Notes: a model not told the origin generated them from the letters alone. A stretch of DNA of 64,000 bases from Sciurus carolinensis (GCF_902686445.1 NC_062232.1:16970897-17034896); one strand, 5' to 3'. Shown: positions 41,031 through 54,391, counted from the stretch's first letter. Numbers and translations are program-made.

Positions 41031-43374
41031 TGTGTGTAAAATAACATCCATGTTTAGTAATTTTGGATAATTCAGATGATTTGAATTTGGGTTGCACATC
41101 AGATGAAGGCCAATTTGTCATTACAAAATTTCAGGAATTATCCCATAATCCACCACATACTCGGTAGCAAGGCAACTTTTCTTTCTATTATTTTGGAATG
41201 GATCTGGGGCTGGTTAACTTTCTCTGAGGATTTAGTCTTTGGAACCTAGTTTAAGTTGAAGAGGCCATCTGAACTAATTATACGCCTTGTGTGAAATCTG
41301 AGCATTGATTTATGTTTCCTTTGATAGTGAGGCTACCAAAACAAAGTTAGTGGTTTCTGGGGATGGTAAAATGCCTTTTAGAGCAAATGTAGCATCTGTA
41401 ATCTACTTATGTCTTTGGGTTTCTGTCTCCTTTAAGACTTTAGGCTAATTCCTTTTTGCCTGTCATCTCTTCAGTTATTTTAGTTTTCCTTTTTTAAATT
41501 CCTGAAGCATTTGTATTTTTTTAAGCCAGATATTTAGTCCAGATGGTGTTGCCCACCATGACCAGAAATGGAAGGCCTTACCACCTAATATACAGACTGT
41601 CAAAGTCATTTTGTTTTTATACGCACCTTCACCCCTACCAATAGAAATATCTCTTGGTTCTTCCAATTTATCATATTAAGGATTCCACAGTGGAAATCAT
41701 ATTGGTTCTTAGCTTTTTTTCTTCAGCCTCAGTTTCTCATCTCTGCTAAATAAATTTATCATTTGATAAATTGCTTTCCAGTATAGAAAATATTGATGCA
41801 TTTATTTCTACTCATTTTCTATTCTCTTTGTCTTTATAGGGCTATTTTTTTTTTAAATAATTCTTTATTGTTCTTCTGGTGCACTTTCTCCAGGAAGCAG
41901 AGGATCAGAGTTAATGCATATGTTCAATCTTTCATCTGTACCCTGAAGTCTCATTTACTTTTCAGTATGCTCCATGATGGCTTCCATTATCACATCTTTT
42001 TTTTTGATTCATTTGGGATATGTTCTCTGGTTTTAAGGAGTCATGTAAGTAGCTTGGGCCTACAGAGATAATCGAGGATAATTTCCCAATCTAGATCTTT
42101 AACTTACATATAAAAGCCCCTTTTGCTGCACATATTCATAAATTTGTGGGATTAGGATGTAAACATCATTGTAAGTCATTATTATGCCTACCACACCCAC
42201 AGTGATTAACATGATCATTTTTGATTCTTAACCATAATTTGGGTCAATTCATGGATTCTTACATATTTTTGTCCCTGCTGTTCTCTCATGATACACTTGT
42301 CATATGGTAATTTTTTTCTAATGTCAACAAAATAATGAAAAAACATATACAGAGGATTTTGAGAGGGTATTTAATTCATGTAACTCTACCCCTTAGAATT
42401 TTATGCAAATCATCTTTTAACTTATCCATTTATTCCTTACATTATATTCGTCGTATTAAGTGAAGGTGAAAATGATGAAAAATATAAATTCTTTTAAGAT
42501 TTTTATGGTGTTGCCCATGAAATATTCGTTTTATCCTGGAATATTTCTTTCATTTTTATCTGGGAAACTTTCAGGCTGGTACCTACAGCATATCTGCAGG
42601 GTCTTTTATGGTTTGACTTCTAAGTGAAAAGACTAATTATATTGAAGGTGGGGCCTTGCTGTCTTTTTGTATGAAGGACCCCAGGCTCATGCTAATGCAG
42701 TATGAAATCATAAATTGAAATTGGTTTGCTTATATTGAATCTTGGCATGTACGAGGATTCATCAACACATTATTCCTATGGAAACTTCATTTCTTTTATT
42801 CCACATTATACTTATTATTAGTAGTAGAAATCACAGTCTTTTATTAGTAAGATGTGGCATCATCTTCCTCTTTTGTTTTTAATGTCTCATTCCTATGTTG
42901 AGAAATAACACATTATGGTATGTGTTACTTATTTGCAGTCTGACTTCTCGTAAAATTCATTATTCCTCTAGGTTCTTAATAGAAGCTGTCTTCTACCCAT
43001 TCTAGTTCACTATTTCTGATGTCTTATAAGAACCCAGTGTCAGTCCTTTATAGATGAAAATAGGTCAAAAACTGCTTAAGTACTCCACGATGTGCCAGGT
43101 ACTGAATGAACCATGTTCATTAAACTGTCAGCATTTCCCACAATGTGTTGGGTAGAATTAAGAACGTTTATTGGTATTCTGTAAAAACATGTTTCCATGG
43201 TCAGATAAATTAACAGGAGATTAGTTTAAAGGAACTTAAACTGATTTATTTAAAGGGAGGTTTTGGTAGCATCTTTAATATGCAAAAACACTCTGAATGG
43301 AAATATTTTATTTGAACATTTTAAATGATTCATGTTCTTCAGAAGTTTGAGAAATATTTACGTGTGATGACATT
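41031..43374. other. Non-coding DNA, nothing recognised
   Basis: AT-rich, without gene, exon or repeat signature that I can support. Confidence 0.5.
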
Positions 43375-43500
43375 AAATCCTCATAATTGCCCTTTCAGGG
43401 AAATATTAATCTTTTTTACAGATGAGGAAATTTAAGTTTAAAGAACTCGATCAAAGACCTGTGAGGTGGAGTCTTGATGCAGGCTCATATCTGACCTGTA
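43375..43500 (-). repeat. MIR fragment
   Basis: TTTTTTACAGATGAGGAAATTTAAG followed by AAAGAACTCGATCAAAGACC and GCAGGCTCATATCTGACC resembles the inverted MIR core, diverged. Confidence 0.55.
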
Positions 43501-45640
43501 TGAAAGCCTCTGTTCATTCTTTCTCGCCCTTTCTTCTTCCTTCCTTTCTTAATTTCCTTCCACTTTAAATTATATTTGTTTTTCTGATTATAAAAGTAAC
43601 GTGTGTATGTATGTATATATGTATGTTTATATATATATTTCACCTGGAAAACAACAAAAGCATAGTTGGTCAAGGAATACAAAGTTTCAGTTAAGCAAGA
43701 TGAATAAGTTCTGGAAATCTAATGTACAAACAACATGGCTATAGTCAAAAACATTGTAATTACTATATATTTGAAACTTGCTAGGCTAATCTAAAGTGTT
43801 CCCACCACAAAAAGAGAATTATTAATTTAATAAGAAAAATTATTATTGTGGAATAAATAAAAATGTTAATATATATTAGCTTGATTGTGGCAATTACTTC
43901 ACACTGTGTATGAGTGTATAAAATCAAGTTGTATACCTTAAATGTATACAAGTTTTTTCATCTGCATTCCCATGTTTACCACAATATTATTCACAATAGC
44001 AAGGATGTGAAATAGACTATGTACACATATTCACATACTACATATGATTACACTCCTTTCCCCTTGATTTATAAAACATTTTGGAATATGTTAGTGTAAA
44101 TGCATTATAATTAATGATTGCTCTAATTTATACCGATATAAATAATTAAAATCATTCATCCTGAAAATATTATTAGTATCAAATTATTTGCCATAATCCA
44201 TACTAGTATAAAATTCAGCTACTTTAACAGAGGTTAAAATTAACAATCCCTGAAACAGGATAGAATTTTATTTCTTTCTCAAAGTGAAATCAGAGGACTT
44301 ACAATAGCTCTCCACCAAGAAGCATTAAGGGCACAGACAAGCTCCCTCCATCTTATTGCTCTGTGATCCTTAGAATATTGACTTCATTCACGTGATTGAA
44401 GATAACTCTTCTAATGTCTGAATTCTAGCCATCAAGAAGGGTATAAAATGGTCGTATAGGGCTATGTCCCCACATTCACGGACATTACTCCAAAATGGTA
44501 AATATTACTTTTGCTCATCTCCAGTTGATCAGACCATAAACACATAGGAGCACATCTACTTGCAGAGTACCATAGGGAGGCTGTGTATCCAGCTTAAAAT
44601 CAGGAGTTCTCTTACTGTGAGAGAGAAGATGGGGACAGATTGATGTGTGAATCAAATATTTTCTCATAAGTGTATTGCTTCCGGGTACTTGGTAAAGTTC
44701 AGTCTTCTGAACCACTGATCAGCAGAGTATCCAGTTTGCTTCCCCCTTATCCCAACTGGTTGACATTCATTTCCTGTGGTTCTATATCTGGATCACTAAT
44801 TACATCAGTGTACTCAGCTGAATATGGGAGACAAGATTTGAGACCCACTTCATTTAATCTTTAAATTGTTCTTCTGTTTACAGTTTAGATGGGGGCCTTG
44901 ACCTTATTGTGAATAAACTGAAATGGTTAGCCTTACCATTTTCTACCCTGTTTATCCAGGAGAAGTAATAAGCTGAACCAAATGAAAATTATCATGCCTA
45001 AGTTATTGACATTCAGAGAATATAGGGCATATGTGTTATGAAAATGTAAAAAGGAACAGTTTTTCACTGCTGTTTAAAAATGTATTTTTAATATATTCCC
45101 CTTTTTTCACCCAAAAGAAAATAACCATATCAGAGCAAAACATTTCAATTTGAAAAACCCCAGTTGAAATTTTCTTGGTTGGGATAGGGAGTGGATTGTA
45201 GACAGATGGAATTACTGATCTTTTATATAGAATGTGTTTCATTCATATTTTTGCCTTAAGTTGACCTCAAAACTGGTTTCATCATGTGAATGTGGAAATA
45301 ATAACTCTTGAGCAGTCATTCTTTATGACTGGTGTGATATTGGAATGCTTGAGACCCATTTAAACCATGTGGAAATAAATGATCAAATAAACATTCATAT
45401 TAATTAATATTTTCTATTTAAAGCTTGAGCCTTTGATTTGTTTATCTGGAGGTGAGAGAAACTTTAGTAGGGGAGTAGGGAGATGAGAAAGGGAAGAGAA
45501 AACAACCAAAAAAAGCTACCATCTGTGACTAATTGAAGTTTACTCTCATGAAAAATTCTAGAAAATAGTCTCCATCCAAAGGAGAAAGAGAACTGGAATG
45601 TTTATTCCCCATCTCTATTGGTCATTGAATGGGAACTTCT
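43501..45640. other. Non-coding DNA, nothing recognised
   Basis: A short GTATGTATATATG simple repeat lies at about 43600-43640. The rest shows no gene or recognised repeat. Confidence 0.5.
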
Positions 45641-47141
45641 ATTTTTATTTTTTATTTTTTTACACAAATGGGGTACAACTTTTCATTTCTATGGTTATAC
45701 ACAATGTAGATTAATACAATTCATGTAATCATATATGTACACAGGGTACTGATGTCTGTCTCATTCCACTATTTTCCTTCCCCCACTCGCTCCTGCCCCA
45801 TTTCCCTCTACACAATCCAAAGTTCCTCCATTCTTCTCTTCCCCCCTTCCCCCCTCCCTCATTATGTATTATCATCCACTTATCAGAGAAAACATTTGGC
45901 CTTTGGTTTTTGGGCTTGGCTTATTTCACTTAGCATGATATTCTCCAACTTCATCCATTTACCAGAGAGTGCCATAATTTTATTCTTCTTTATGGCTGAG
46001 TAATATTCCTTTGTATATATATCCTGCAGTTTCTTTATCCATTCATCAATTGAAGGGCATCTAGGTTGGTTTCACAATCTAGCTATTGTGAATTGAGCAG
46101 CTATGAACATTGATGTGACTGCATCACTGTAGTATGCTGATTTTAAGTCCTCTGGGTATAAACTGAGGAGTGGGATAGCTGGGTCAAAGATGGTTCTATT
46201 CCAAGTTTTCTGAGGAATCTCCATACTACTTTCCAGAGTGGCTGCACCAATTTGCAATCCTTCCAGCAATGTATGAGTGTGCCTTTTTGCCCCACATTCA
46301 CTTCAACTTTTATTGCTTGTGTTCTTGATAGTAGCCATTCTAATTGGAGTTAGATGATATCTTAGGGTAGTTTTAATTTGCATTTCTCTATTTACAAGAG
46401 ATGATGAGCACTTTTTCATATATTTGTTGATCACTTGTATATCTTCTTCTGTGAAGTGTCTACCCAGTTCCTTAGCCCATTTATTGATTGGGTTCTTTGT
46501 TAGTGTGGCTAAGAATTTATCTATTTTGTTTACTTTTTCAGAGCACCAACTTTTTGGTTTGTCAATATTTTGAATTGTTTCTTTTGTTTCAATTTCGTTG
46601 ATTTCAACATTGATTTTAATTATCTCCCATCTTCTACTACTTTTTGTGTTGTTCTGTTATTTTTCTAGGGCTTTGAGATGTAATGTTAGGTCACTTAGTT
46701 GTTGACTTTTTATTCTTTTCTTGAATGTGCTCCATGCAATGAATTTTCCTCTTAGTGTTGCTTTCATAATGTCCCAGAGATTTTGATATGTTGTACCATC
46801 ATTCTCATTTACCTCTAAGATTTTTTTTTTATCTCCTCCCTGATGTTTTCTGTTATCCATGCTTCATTAAATAGCATATTATTTAGTTTCTAGGTATTGG
46901 GGTAGTTTCTGTTTTTTATTTTATCTTTGATTTCTAATTTCATTCCATTATGGTCTGATAGAATACAAGGTAGTATCTCTATTCTTTTTGTATTTACTAA
47001 GGGCCGCTTTGTGGCATAACATATGGTCTCTTTTAGAGAAGGATCCATGTGCTGCTGAGAAGAAAGTGTATTCGTTCTTTGTTGGATGGTATATTCTATA
47101 TATGTCTGTTAAGTCTAAGTTGTTGATTGTGTTAATAAGTT

Positions 47142-47636
47142 TTATGGGTCTCTTTGTTTAGTTTTTGTTTGGATAGCCAGTGGTGACAGTGGTGTGTTAG
47201 CATCACCCAGAATTATTGTGTTGTGGTCTATTTGGTTCCTGGAATTGAGAAGAATTTGTTTGATGTACATGGATGAGCCACTGTTTGGGGCATAGATATT
47301 TATGATTGTTATGTCTTGCTGATTTATGGTTCCCTCAAGCAGTATGAAATGACCTTCTTTATCCCTTCTGACTAACTTTGGCTTGAAGTCCACTTTATCT
47401 GATATAAGGATGGAAACCCCTGCTTTTTTACTGAGTCCGTGTGCATGGTAGGTTTTTTCCCATCCTTTCACCTTTAGTCTGGGGATGTCTTTTTCTATGA
47501 GGTGAGTCTCTTGCAGGCAGCATATTGTTGGGTCTTTCTTTTCCATCCAATCTGCCAGTCTATGTCTTTTGATTGATGAATTTAGGCCATTAACATTCAG
47601 GGTTATTATTGAGATATGATTTGTATTCCCAGTCAT
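47142..47636 (-). pseudogene. L1 ORF2 endonuclease domain remnant
   Basis: An uninterrupted 164-codon piece starting at the natural ORF2 start (MTGNTNHISI) and covering most of the AP-like endonuclease fold. GDFN, which carries a conserved active-site Asn in L1, here reads GDAN but keeps the Asn. Downstream the frame breaks and RT is missing. Confidence 0.8.
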
Positions 47637-47640
47637 TTTG

Positions 47641-48590
47641 GCTTATTTTTGGTTTTTAACTTGACTTGGTTTCTCCTTTGATTGGCTTTTCCATTAGGTA
47701 GTTCCTCCCTTTGCTGATTTACATTGTTGTTTTTCATTTCCTCCTCATGGAATACTTTGCTGAGAATGTTCTGTAGTGCAGGCTTTCTATTTTTAAATTC
47801 TTTTAATTTTTGTTTATTATGGAAGGATTTTATTTTGTCTTTAAATCTGAAAGTTAGTTTTGCTGGGTATAAGATTCTCTTCACAACCACATTCTTTCAG
47901 AGCTTGAAATATATTGTTCCAGGCCCTTCTTTCTTTAGTGTCTGAGCTGAGAAATCTGCTGATATCCGTACTGGTTTTCCCCTTTATGTAATCTGATGTT
48001 TTTTTTTTTTTTCTCGCAGCCTTTAAAATTCTATCTTTATTTTGGATGTTAGGCATTTTCATTATAATGTGCCTTGGTGTTGATCTGTTGTAATTTTGTA
48101 CATTTGGTGCTCTATAAACTTCTCGTAGTTGATTTTCCATTTCATTCTTCAGGTTTGGGAAATTTTCTGATATTATTTCATTGAATAGGTTGTTCATTTT
48201 TTGGTTTGTAGCTCTGTGCCTTCCTCAATCCCAATAATTCTTAAATTTGGCCTTTTCATGAGTCCCGTAGTTCTTGGAGTTTCCATTCATGATTTTTTAC
48301 CATCTTCTCTGGTCAACTTTGTTTTCAAGATTAAATATTTTGTCTTCATTTGTTTATATCTTCCAAGTGATCTAGTCTGTTGGTGATGCTTTTCATTGAG
48401 TTATTTATTTGGTTTATTGTTTCCTTAATTTGAAGGATTTCTGTTTGTCTTTCTTTCAGAATCTCTATCTCTTTGTTGAAATGATCTTTTGCTTCCTGCA
48501 GTTGCTCTTTTAACTGTTTATTGGAGTGATCATTCACTGCCTGCACTTGCTCTCTTATCTCATCCTTTACTTCGTGGATCATTTTAATTA
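47641..48590 (-). pseudogene. L1 ORF1 remnant
   Basis: Three overlapping pieces (48346-48582 coiled coil, 47841-48197 RNA-binding middle, 47633-47890 C-terminal) together cover most of ORF1 in different frames. A poly-A/T length change near 48001-48012 causes one break. Confidence 0.8.
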
Positions 48591-49720
48591 AGTATATTCT
48601 GAACTTCTATTCTGACATTTCTTTTACCATGCTGTCATTAGATTCTATTAATATAGACTCTTGATTTTTCTGGAACACTTTCTTCCCTTGTTTTTTCTTG
48701 TTGTTCACAAATCTTCCCCTCTACAGTACAGATCTGGGGTATTGCAGTTTCCCCCCTGTAGGACCATAGTGACCCCACAGGTTTCCAAAACCTCACTTAT
48801 CTTTAAGGGGCAGATCAATATTAGCAATACCCCATACAGACAGTATGCAGCCCTCATCAGATAGCCCCTATGAAGACGTTAACAATATTATCATAATAAA
48901 CAGAGAGAATGATTTCAATTATTATCTACAGTATAACCAATAGATTTGCTTTGAGGTCTACAGTTTGTAATGGTGGACAAAGAGAATGGGAAGGGGTGTA
49001 GGATGTAACAGTCAATGGGATAAAAGAAGAGTATATAGAAGTACTAGATTATAGGAAGAGTGAAAGCAGAATCAAAAGAAGTTTGTTGTTAGCATGAGAA
49101 AATGGAGAAAGAGACTGAGGAAACAGGTAAACAAAAGGAAAATAGAGTGAGAAAAATAAAGATTTAAAAACTTAAAAATTTTCATAAAGGAGAAAAAAAT
49201 CTACACTATAACAGTCATATACTATTCAAACCTCCCAGTCTGCAGTAGCCTGATGCATGAGAGGTACCTGACAATAAGCTTCAAGTCTCCAGCAGGCATC
49301 TCAGGATGGGATTTGCCTCACCTAAAGATCGGAGCTATGGCTTCCGGGATAATTCAAGATGGCTGCACGGGCTTCCAAATGTGTTGGCAAATGGGGAGTT
49401 GCAGGGTGGGGCATGGAGTGCCATGTTCGCATAGAGCTCAGCCAGTCAGACCGGGGGTCCTGGAGGCAGGGTTGATTGGGATGGGGGTCCTGTGGGTACC
49501 GTGACTTCCAGGCAACAGTGGGCAACAGGCTGGTGGTCTGTGGGTGGTCTGCAGGCTACTGGTGGACTATCAGCAAGTGGGCCTTGGGTAGTGAGTGATG
49601 GGTAGGTGAAAAGCTGGTGATGGGCAGGCAAGAGGCAGGCAAACAGGTAAATGGTGGATGATAGGTGGCAGTCAGTGAGCGATCTGCCTGAATGGGAACT
49701 TCTGGAGACAGGGTTGATGC

Positions 49721-50144
49721 TAGCTGTATGAGCACCACATTGGCTTTGGTGGCCTGAGCAAGTCTTCAGGCACAGGAATACAGGTTCTGGAAGTTAGAAA
49801 TCAGATGGTGTGTACTGAGTTGGTAAGGCCTGAAGAGAATACAGCTGGCTCAGAGCAAATCAAAGTACTCCTGTTATTTCAAAGCAGGTACTGATGCAAG
49901 ATAAAAGCAAACTGAAATCATCCTAAGATTTCATTAGAGGTGTAGTAAGGTAAAAAGATATGGCACAGTAGGTTAGTTTTAACAGAACTTTTTCTTATGA
50001 CTTGATGAACTTACTTGATAGGAGATGGTACCTTCCTGGAGGAACACTAGATGGTGCTGTTCTCTAAATAGAACATAATCTACAACTAGATTTTGATGCT
50101 GATCTATTATTACAGTTTAACACAAGATTTTAAGGCAGTTGGGC
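49721..50144. other. Non-coding DNA, nothing recognised
   Basis: Flank beyond the L1 5' UTR, with no gene or repeat that I can name. Confidence 0.4.
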
Positions 50145-50215
50145 TTCAATCAATCAAAATGTATTTACTGAACACCCATTAAGTGCCAGAGTTGGGCCTG
50201 AAATAGAAAGAAAAA
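50145..50215 (-). repeat. L2 3' end fragment
   Basis: AATGTATTTACTGAACACCCATTAAGTGCCAGA is the inverted L2 3' end pattern (sequence ...TTTATTGAGCACCTACTATGTGCCAG in the family). Confidence 0.55.
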
Positions 50216-50609
50216 TGGTATTAAGAAGAGAAAAACAGTCAAGCACAAAACTGAAGCAGCAGTTTTCCAATTTAAATGAGCCTGAAGTTTTCCTTTCTTA
50301 AGAGAACTGATAGAGAATCTATGTAGCACAAGAATTTTTTTATCATGAAAGAACTTTGTATTAATGGAACAATATTTACTATCAGTTTTTACCATAATAT
50401 TTTGTGAATATTATGTATTTAGTTACTGGTTAACTATATCTGCTGTTTGACCTTATGTGGAAATTAAAAAACCTGATGTTTTCTATAAAATGATATAGGA
50501 ATATCCTTCTCAAATATACCTCCTCCAAGAAGTTTCTGTGTTAAATCCCACTAGCTTTAATTACTCCAAACTTCTAGTATCACCCTGAGTAACTCTAGGG
50601 AGTCCTTAT

Positions 50610-50740
50610 AGTAATGCTTCTTAAACTTTAATGTATATAACAGGCACCAGAGAATCTTGTTAAGAAGCAGATTCTGAGTCAGTGGGTCTGGGGCCTGAAA
50701 TTTTGAATTTCAATGCTGCTGTTGCAGTAGATTTTTACAT
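50610..50740 (+). repeat. MER5A-like hAT relic
   Basis: CTTCTTAAACTTTAATGTATAT, GAATCTTGTTAAGAAGCAGATTCTGAG and TGGGGCCTGAAATTTTGAATTTC follow the MER5A order. Non-coding. Confidence 0.6.
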
Positions 50741-51414
50741 GTGGATATGGTAATTGAATGAGTTTTGCCATGAATAGAAATGTTGTAATTTGAATTTCCT
50801 GTAGGAAAAATATTTTTTTCCTTTGTGATTCTTTCTCCATCTTCAATCTCCTTTATCCCCATCCCTACCAAGTTCTTATAATTAACTGTATATTGCATAT
50901 AGTATTCCCTCAATAGATCAGATGATGAAAGGGAGAAGAAATTGTTTCCCATAAAACATGGAATATTGGGCAGTTTTCACTTGTCCCTTCAGCACCATTT
51001 TCCCTTTTTCTTTGCCCTGATCTCTGCCCTGGGATGCTGTCCTGTGAGAATCTCATCAAGGAGCTCCTTCTTCCTCGGGCTTCCAGGTTGATTCTGCTCA
51101 TCCTCCCTACTCTCCACAGAAGGTGAGAGATAACAGAGGGAGAGGGAATGATATCAAGTGTCTGTCCCCTGGAGCCTTCCTTGTATTGTCACCTTGGACT
51201 GACTGAGAATGTTTACTGAAAACCAGTGTGTTTCTCAAAGTGTCTACCTTTATGCCACTTCCTCCTTTCAGGCTGTGGAAACCCTAACCTTTCCCTCCTC
51301 CTTTTGGGTCTAGAGATTTGTATCTGCTTATGTATTATTAACCCTGGGCTACTTATGGTTCCTCTGTATCTTGCCTACATTCTTTATGAGTTCCTTTTAT
51401 AAAATTAATCTTCC

Positions 51415-51621
51415 AGTCAGGTACAGTGGCATAGGCCTGTAATCCCAGCAACTCGGGAGGCTGAGGCAGGAGGATCATGAGTTCAAAGCCAGTCTCAGCA
51501 AAAGTGAGGCCCTAAGCAACTCAGTGAGACCCTGTCTCTAAATAGAATACAAAATAGGGTTGGGGAGGTGACTCAGTGGTCGAGTGCCCCTGAGTTCAAT
51601 CCCCGTTACCCCCTGAAAAAA
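51415..51621 (+). repeat. B1-ID composite SINE
   Basis: 51415-51555 is B1/Alu-like (TGTAATCCCAGCAACTCGGG, GGCTGAGGCAGGAGGATC). From about 51556 an ID-like tRNA part follows (GGTTGGGGAGGTGACTCAG, GTTCAATCCCC), then a short A tail. AATCTTCC at 51407-51414 and 51622-51629 is the target duplication. Such B1-ID dimers are known from squirrels, dormice and guinea pigs, which supports the host assignment. Confidence 0.88.
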
Positions 51622-51629
51622 AATCTTCC

Positions 51630-52915
51630 TCAAGTTAGCCTGATTTAAATGTGCCCTGACTAGATTACTTGGTTATCACTGATTTTGGTAATACAAATAA
51701 GTAAATTTGCTTGGGCTGTAGAAAGACATAAAATAACAGAACTTGAGATACTTGTAACTTTTGTGGTGAGAACACTTAACATCTATTCTCTTAGCAATTT
51801 TTAAAGAATATAATGCATCATTATTAATTATAGTAGTCTTGTACAATAGATCTCTTGAACTTCTCTTGTAATTCATATGTTAATTAACTTGACTTAACCA
51901 TTTCACAACGTACGCATATTTCACAGTGTACAAAACAACATGCTATATATGGTAAATATATACATTTTTGCAAATAAATTAAGCCAGGAAATATGAAAAA
52001 GAGGTGAACTTGAGCAAAATAGAAAAGGCTCAATTTTTACAAATATTTAATTGCTTTAAAATTCTAAGCATATAAGCTTTGTATGACATTATCAACTCTG
52101 TTAGGGCAATGACTGAGATTTGGCTTAGGCTTTCTGTTACCTCTTTGACATTTGAAAGCTTTAGACAAATTATTCTGTTTCTTTGGTCAGTGTGGGTCAG
52201 AGTCCAAGTTAGATGTAGATGACTAGGGACATCTGACTTCCTTGAGAATATTTCTTAGTGTGCTGGTCTGTATCCTTATTGCAATTGATGATGGAAGACA
52301 ACAGAAATAATAAATTAAACTCACTTTGGAAAACAACAGTAGTAATTGTCTATCTTTGATTCATTCTTTTTATCTTAACAGATTAGCTATATTATTCTCT
52401 CATCTGAGTCCATTTAATATTTGTGCATATAAATGGAAATATAAATGTACTAAACCTTAGTTTTTACTATTAGAAAAAGAGCTTTCTTGTGGTCTGATTG
52501 CAGTTCTCACTTTGTGTGAAACATACCCATCATACTACTTAATTTACATATATTTAGATGTCAAAAATGATACATATTTAATTTGACCTGAAATATTCCA
52601 AGGTGATAAAGTTTTTAGTCTTTAATGTGGCAGGGATTTTCTTTTTGCCTGTATTGACTTCTCCATTAGACTTGTAACACTTGAGGTTGCAAACTCATTC
52701 TTCTCCTAAACAAATGGTCATGGTGTTTACCAGAATTTTATTACTATGGCAGAGACCTCATCGTTGGGATTTTTTTAATGGGGAAATTTCATGGCCTATT
52801 TTCAAGTTTATTACTCAGAGCAGCAGATATGTACAAGGTTTTATTTTTCTTTTATAGTTATTGTCAGAATAGATGACAACATAGCAGTTTCAATTGCTCA
52901 GATAATCGTGACTAG
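51630..52915. other. Non-coding DNA, nothing recognised
   Basis: AT-rich, no gene or repeat seen. Ends at the assembly gap. Confidence 0.5.
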
Positions 52916-53415
52916 NNNNNNNNNNNNNNNNNNNNNNNNNNNNNNNNNNNNNNNNNNNNNNNNNNNNNNNNNNNNNNNNNNNNNNNNNNNNNNNNNNNNN
53001 NNNNNNNNNNNNNNNNNNNNNNNNNNNNNNNNNNNNNNNNNNNNNNNNNNNNNNNNNNNNNNNNNNNNNNNNNNNNNNNNNNNNNNNNNNNNNNNNNNNN
53101 NNNNNNNNNNNNNNNNNNNNNNNNNNNNNNNNNNNNNNNNNNNNNNNNNNNNNNNNNNNNNNNNNNNNNNNNNNNNNNNNNNNNNNNNNNNNNNNNNNNN
53201 NNNNNNNNNNNNNNNNNNNNNNNNNNNNNNNNNNNNNNNNNNNNNNNNNNNNNNNNNNNNNNNNNNNNNNNNNNNNNNNNNNNNNNNNNNNNNNNNNNNN
53301 NNNNNNNNNNNNNNNNNNNNNNNNNNNNNNNNNNNNNNNNNNNNNNNNNNNNNNNNNNNNNNNNNNNNNNNNNNNNNNNNNNNNNNNNNNNNNNNNNNNN
53401 NNNNNNNNNNNNNNN
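52916..53415. other. Assembly gap (500 N)
   Basis: Exactly 500 N, a round placeholder size, so the true length is unknown. Frames crossing it are artefacts. The right edge falls inside telomere-like L1 3' UTR repeats. Confidence 0.99.
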
Positions 53416-53451
53416 TAACCCTAAACCTAACCCTAACCCTAACGCTAACCC
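53416..53451 (-). repeat. Telomere-like hexamers, truncated by gap
   Basis: TAACCC, TAAACC, TAACCC, TAACCC, TAACGC, TAACCCC on the plus strand. On the minus strand this follows GGGAGGGG, the same context as 40642-40680. Confidence 0.85.
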
Positions 53452-54391
53452 CTCCCACCCCCCATTATATGTCCTCATCCGCTTATCAGCGAGATCATTC
53501 GTCCTTCAGTTTTTTGAGATTGGCTTATCTAACTTAGCATGATATTCTCCAATTTCATCCATGGCAGAGTAATATTCCATTGTATATATATGCCACAGTT
53601 TCTTTATCCCTTCATCAACTGAAGGGCATCTAGGTTGGTTCCACAATCTGGCTATGGGGAATTGAGCAGCAATGAACATTGATGTGGCTGTATCTCTGTA
53701 GTATGCTGATTGTAAGTCCTTTGGGTATAGGCCAAGGAGTGGGATAGCTGGGTCAAATGGTGGTTCCATTCCAAGCTTTCTGAGGATTCTCCATACTGCT
53801 TTCCAGAGTGGCTGCACTAATTTGCAACCCCACCAGCAATGTATGAGTGTACCTTTCTCCCCACATCCTTGCCAACACCTGTTGTTGCTTGTATTCTTGA
53901 TAATCGCCATTCTAATTGGGGTGAGATGGAATCTTAGGGTAGTTTTGATTTGCATTTCCCTTATTACTAGGGATGTTGAACATTTTTTCATATATCTGTT
54001 GATTACTTGTAGATCTTCTTCTGTGAAGTGTCTGTTCATTTCCTTAGCCCATTTGTTGATTGGATTATTTGTAGTCTTGCTTTTGAGTTTTTTGAGTTCT
54101 TTATAGATTCTGGAGATTAGTGCTCTATCTGAAGTATGATTGGCAAAGATTTTCTCCCACTCTGTAGGCTCTTTCTTCACATTTCTGATAGTTTCCTTTG
54201 CTGAGAGAAAGCTTTTTAGTTTGAATCTATCCCAGTTATTAATTCTTGCTTTTATTTCTTGTGCTATGGGAGTCCTGTTGAGAAAGTCTGGTCCTAAGCT
54301 GACATGTTGAAGATCTGGACCTGCTTTTTCTTCTATAAGATGCAGGGTCTCTGGTCTGATTCCGAGGTCCTTAATCCATTTTGAATTTTTT
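53416..54391 (-). mobile_element. L1, 5'-truncated, 3' end in gap
   Basis: ORF2 C-terminal 298-codon frame at 53506-54402 with the Cys-rich segment ([21 protein letters not shown]). The first few residues (MKQEK) are flanking DNA. The 5' truncation is at about 54391, and the poly(A) end is hidden in the gap. Similar in age to the L1s at 1741-13232 and 35225. Confidence 0.9.

Larger units (their letters stand above)
45645..49720 (-). mobile_element. L1 lacking the middle of ORF2
   Basis: Inverted 3' UTR about 45645-45870, ORF2 C-terminus to about 46500, then an abrupt jump to text upstream of RT (GCACCAACTTTTTGG). The endonuclease region reads in frame at 47142-47636 (NVNGLNSSIKRHRLADW, LGDANTPLS). 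ORF1 runs about 47640-48590 and a G/T-rich 5' UTR to about 49720. The RT domain is deleted, so this copy is dead. Confidence 0.85.

Noticed and set aside
46440..46560. L1 deletion as a spliced, re-integrated L1 RNA
   Set aside because: The joint does not show donor or acceptor consensus at the expected edges.
53416..53451. Chromosome end or ancient fusion point
   Set aside because: The hexamers lie in an L1 3' UTR context that is repeated at 40642, so they are part of a retrotransposon.
52791..53537. Long frames across the N gap
   Set aside because: They exist only because unknown bases contain no stops.
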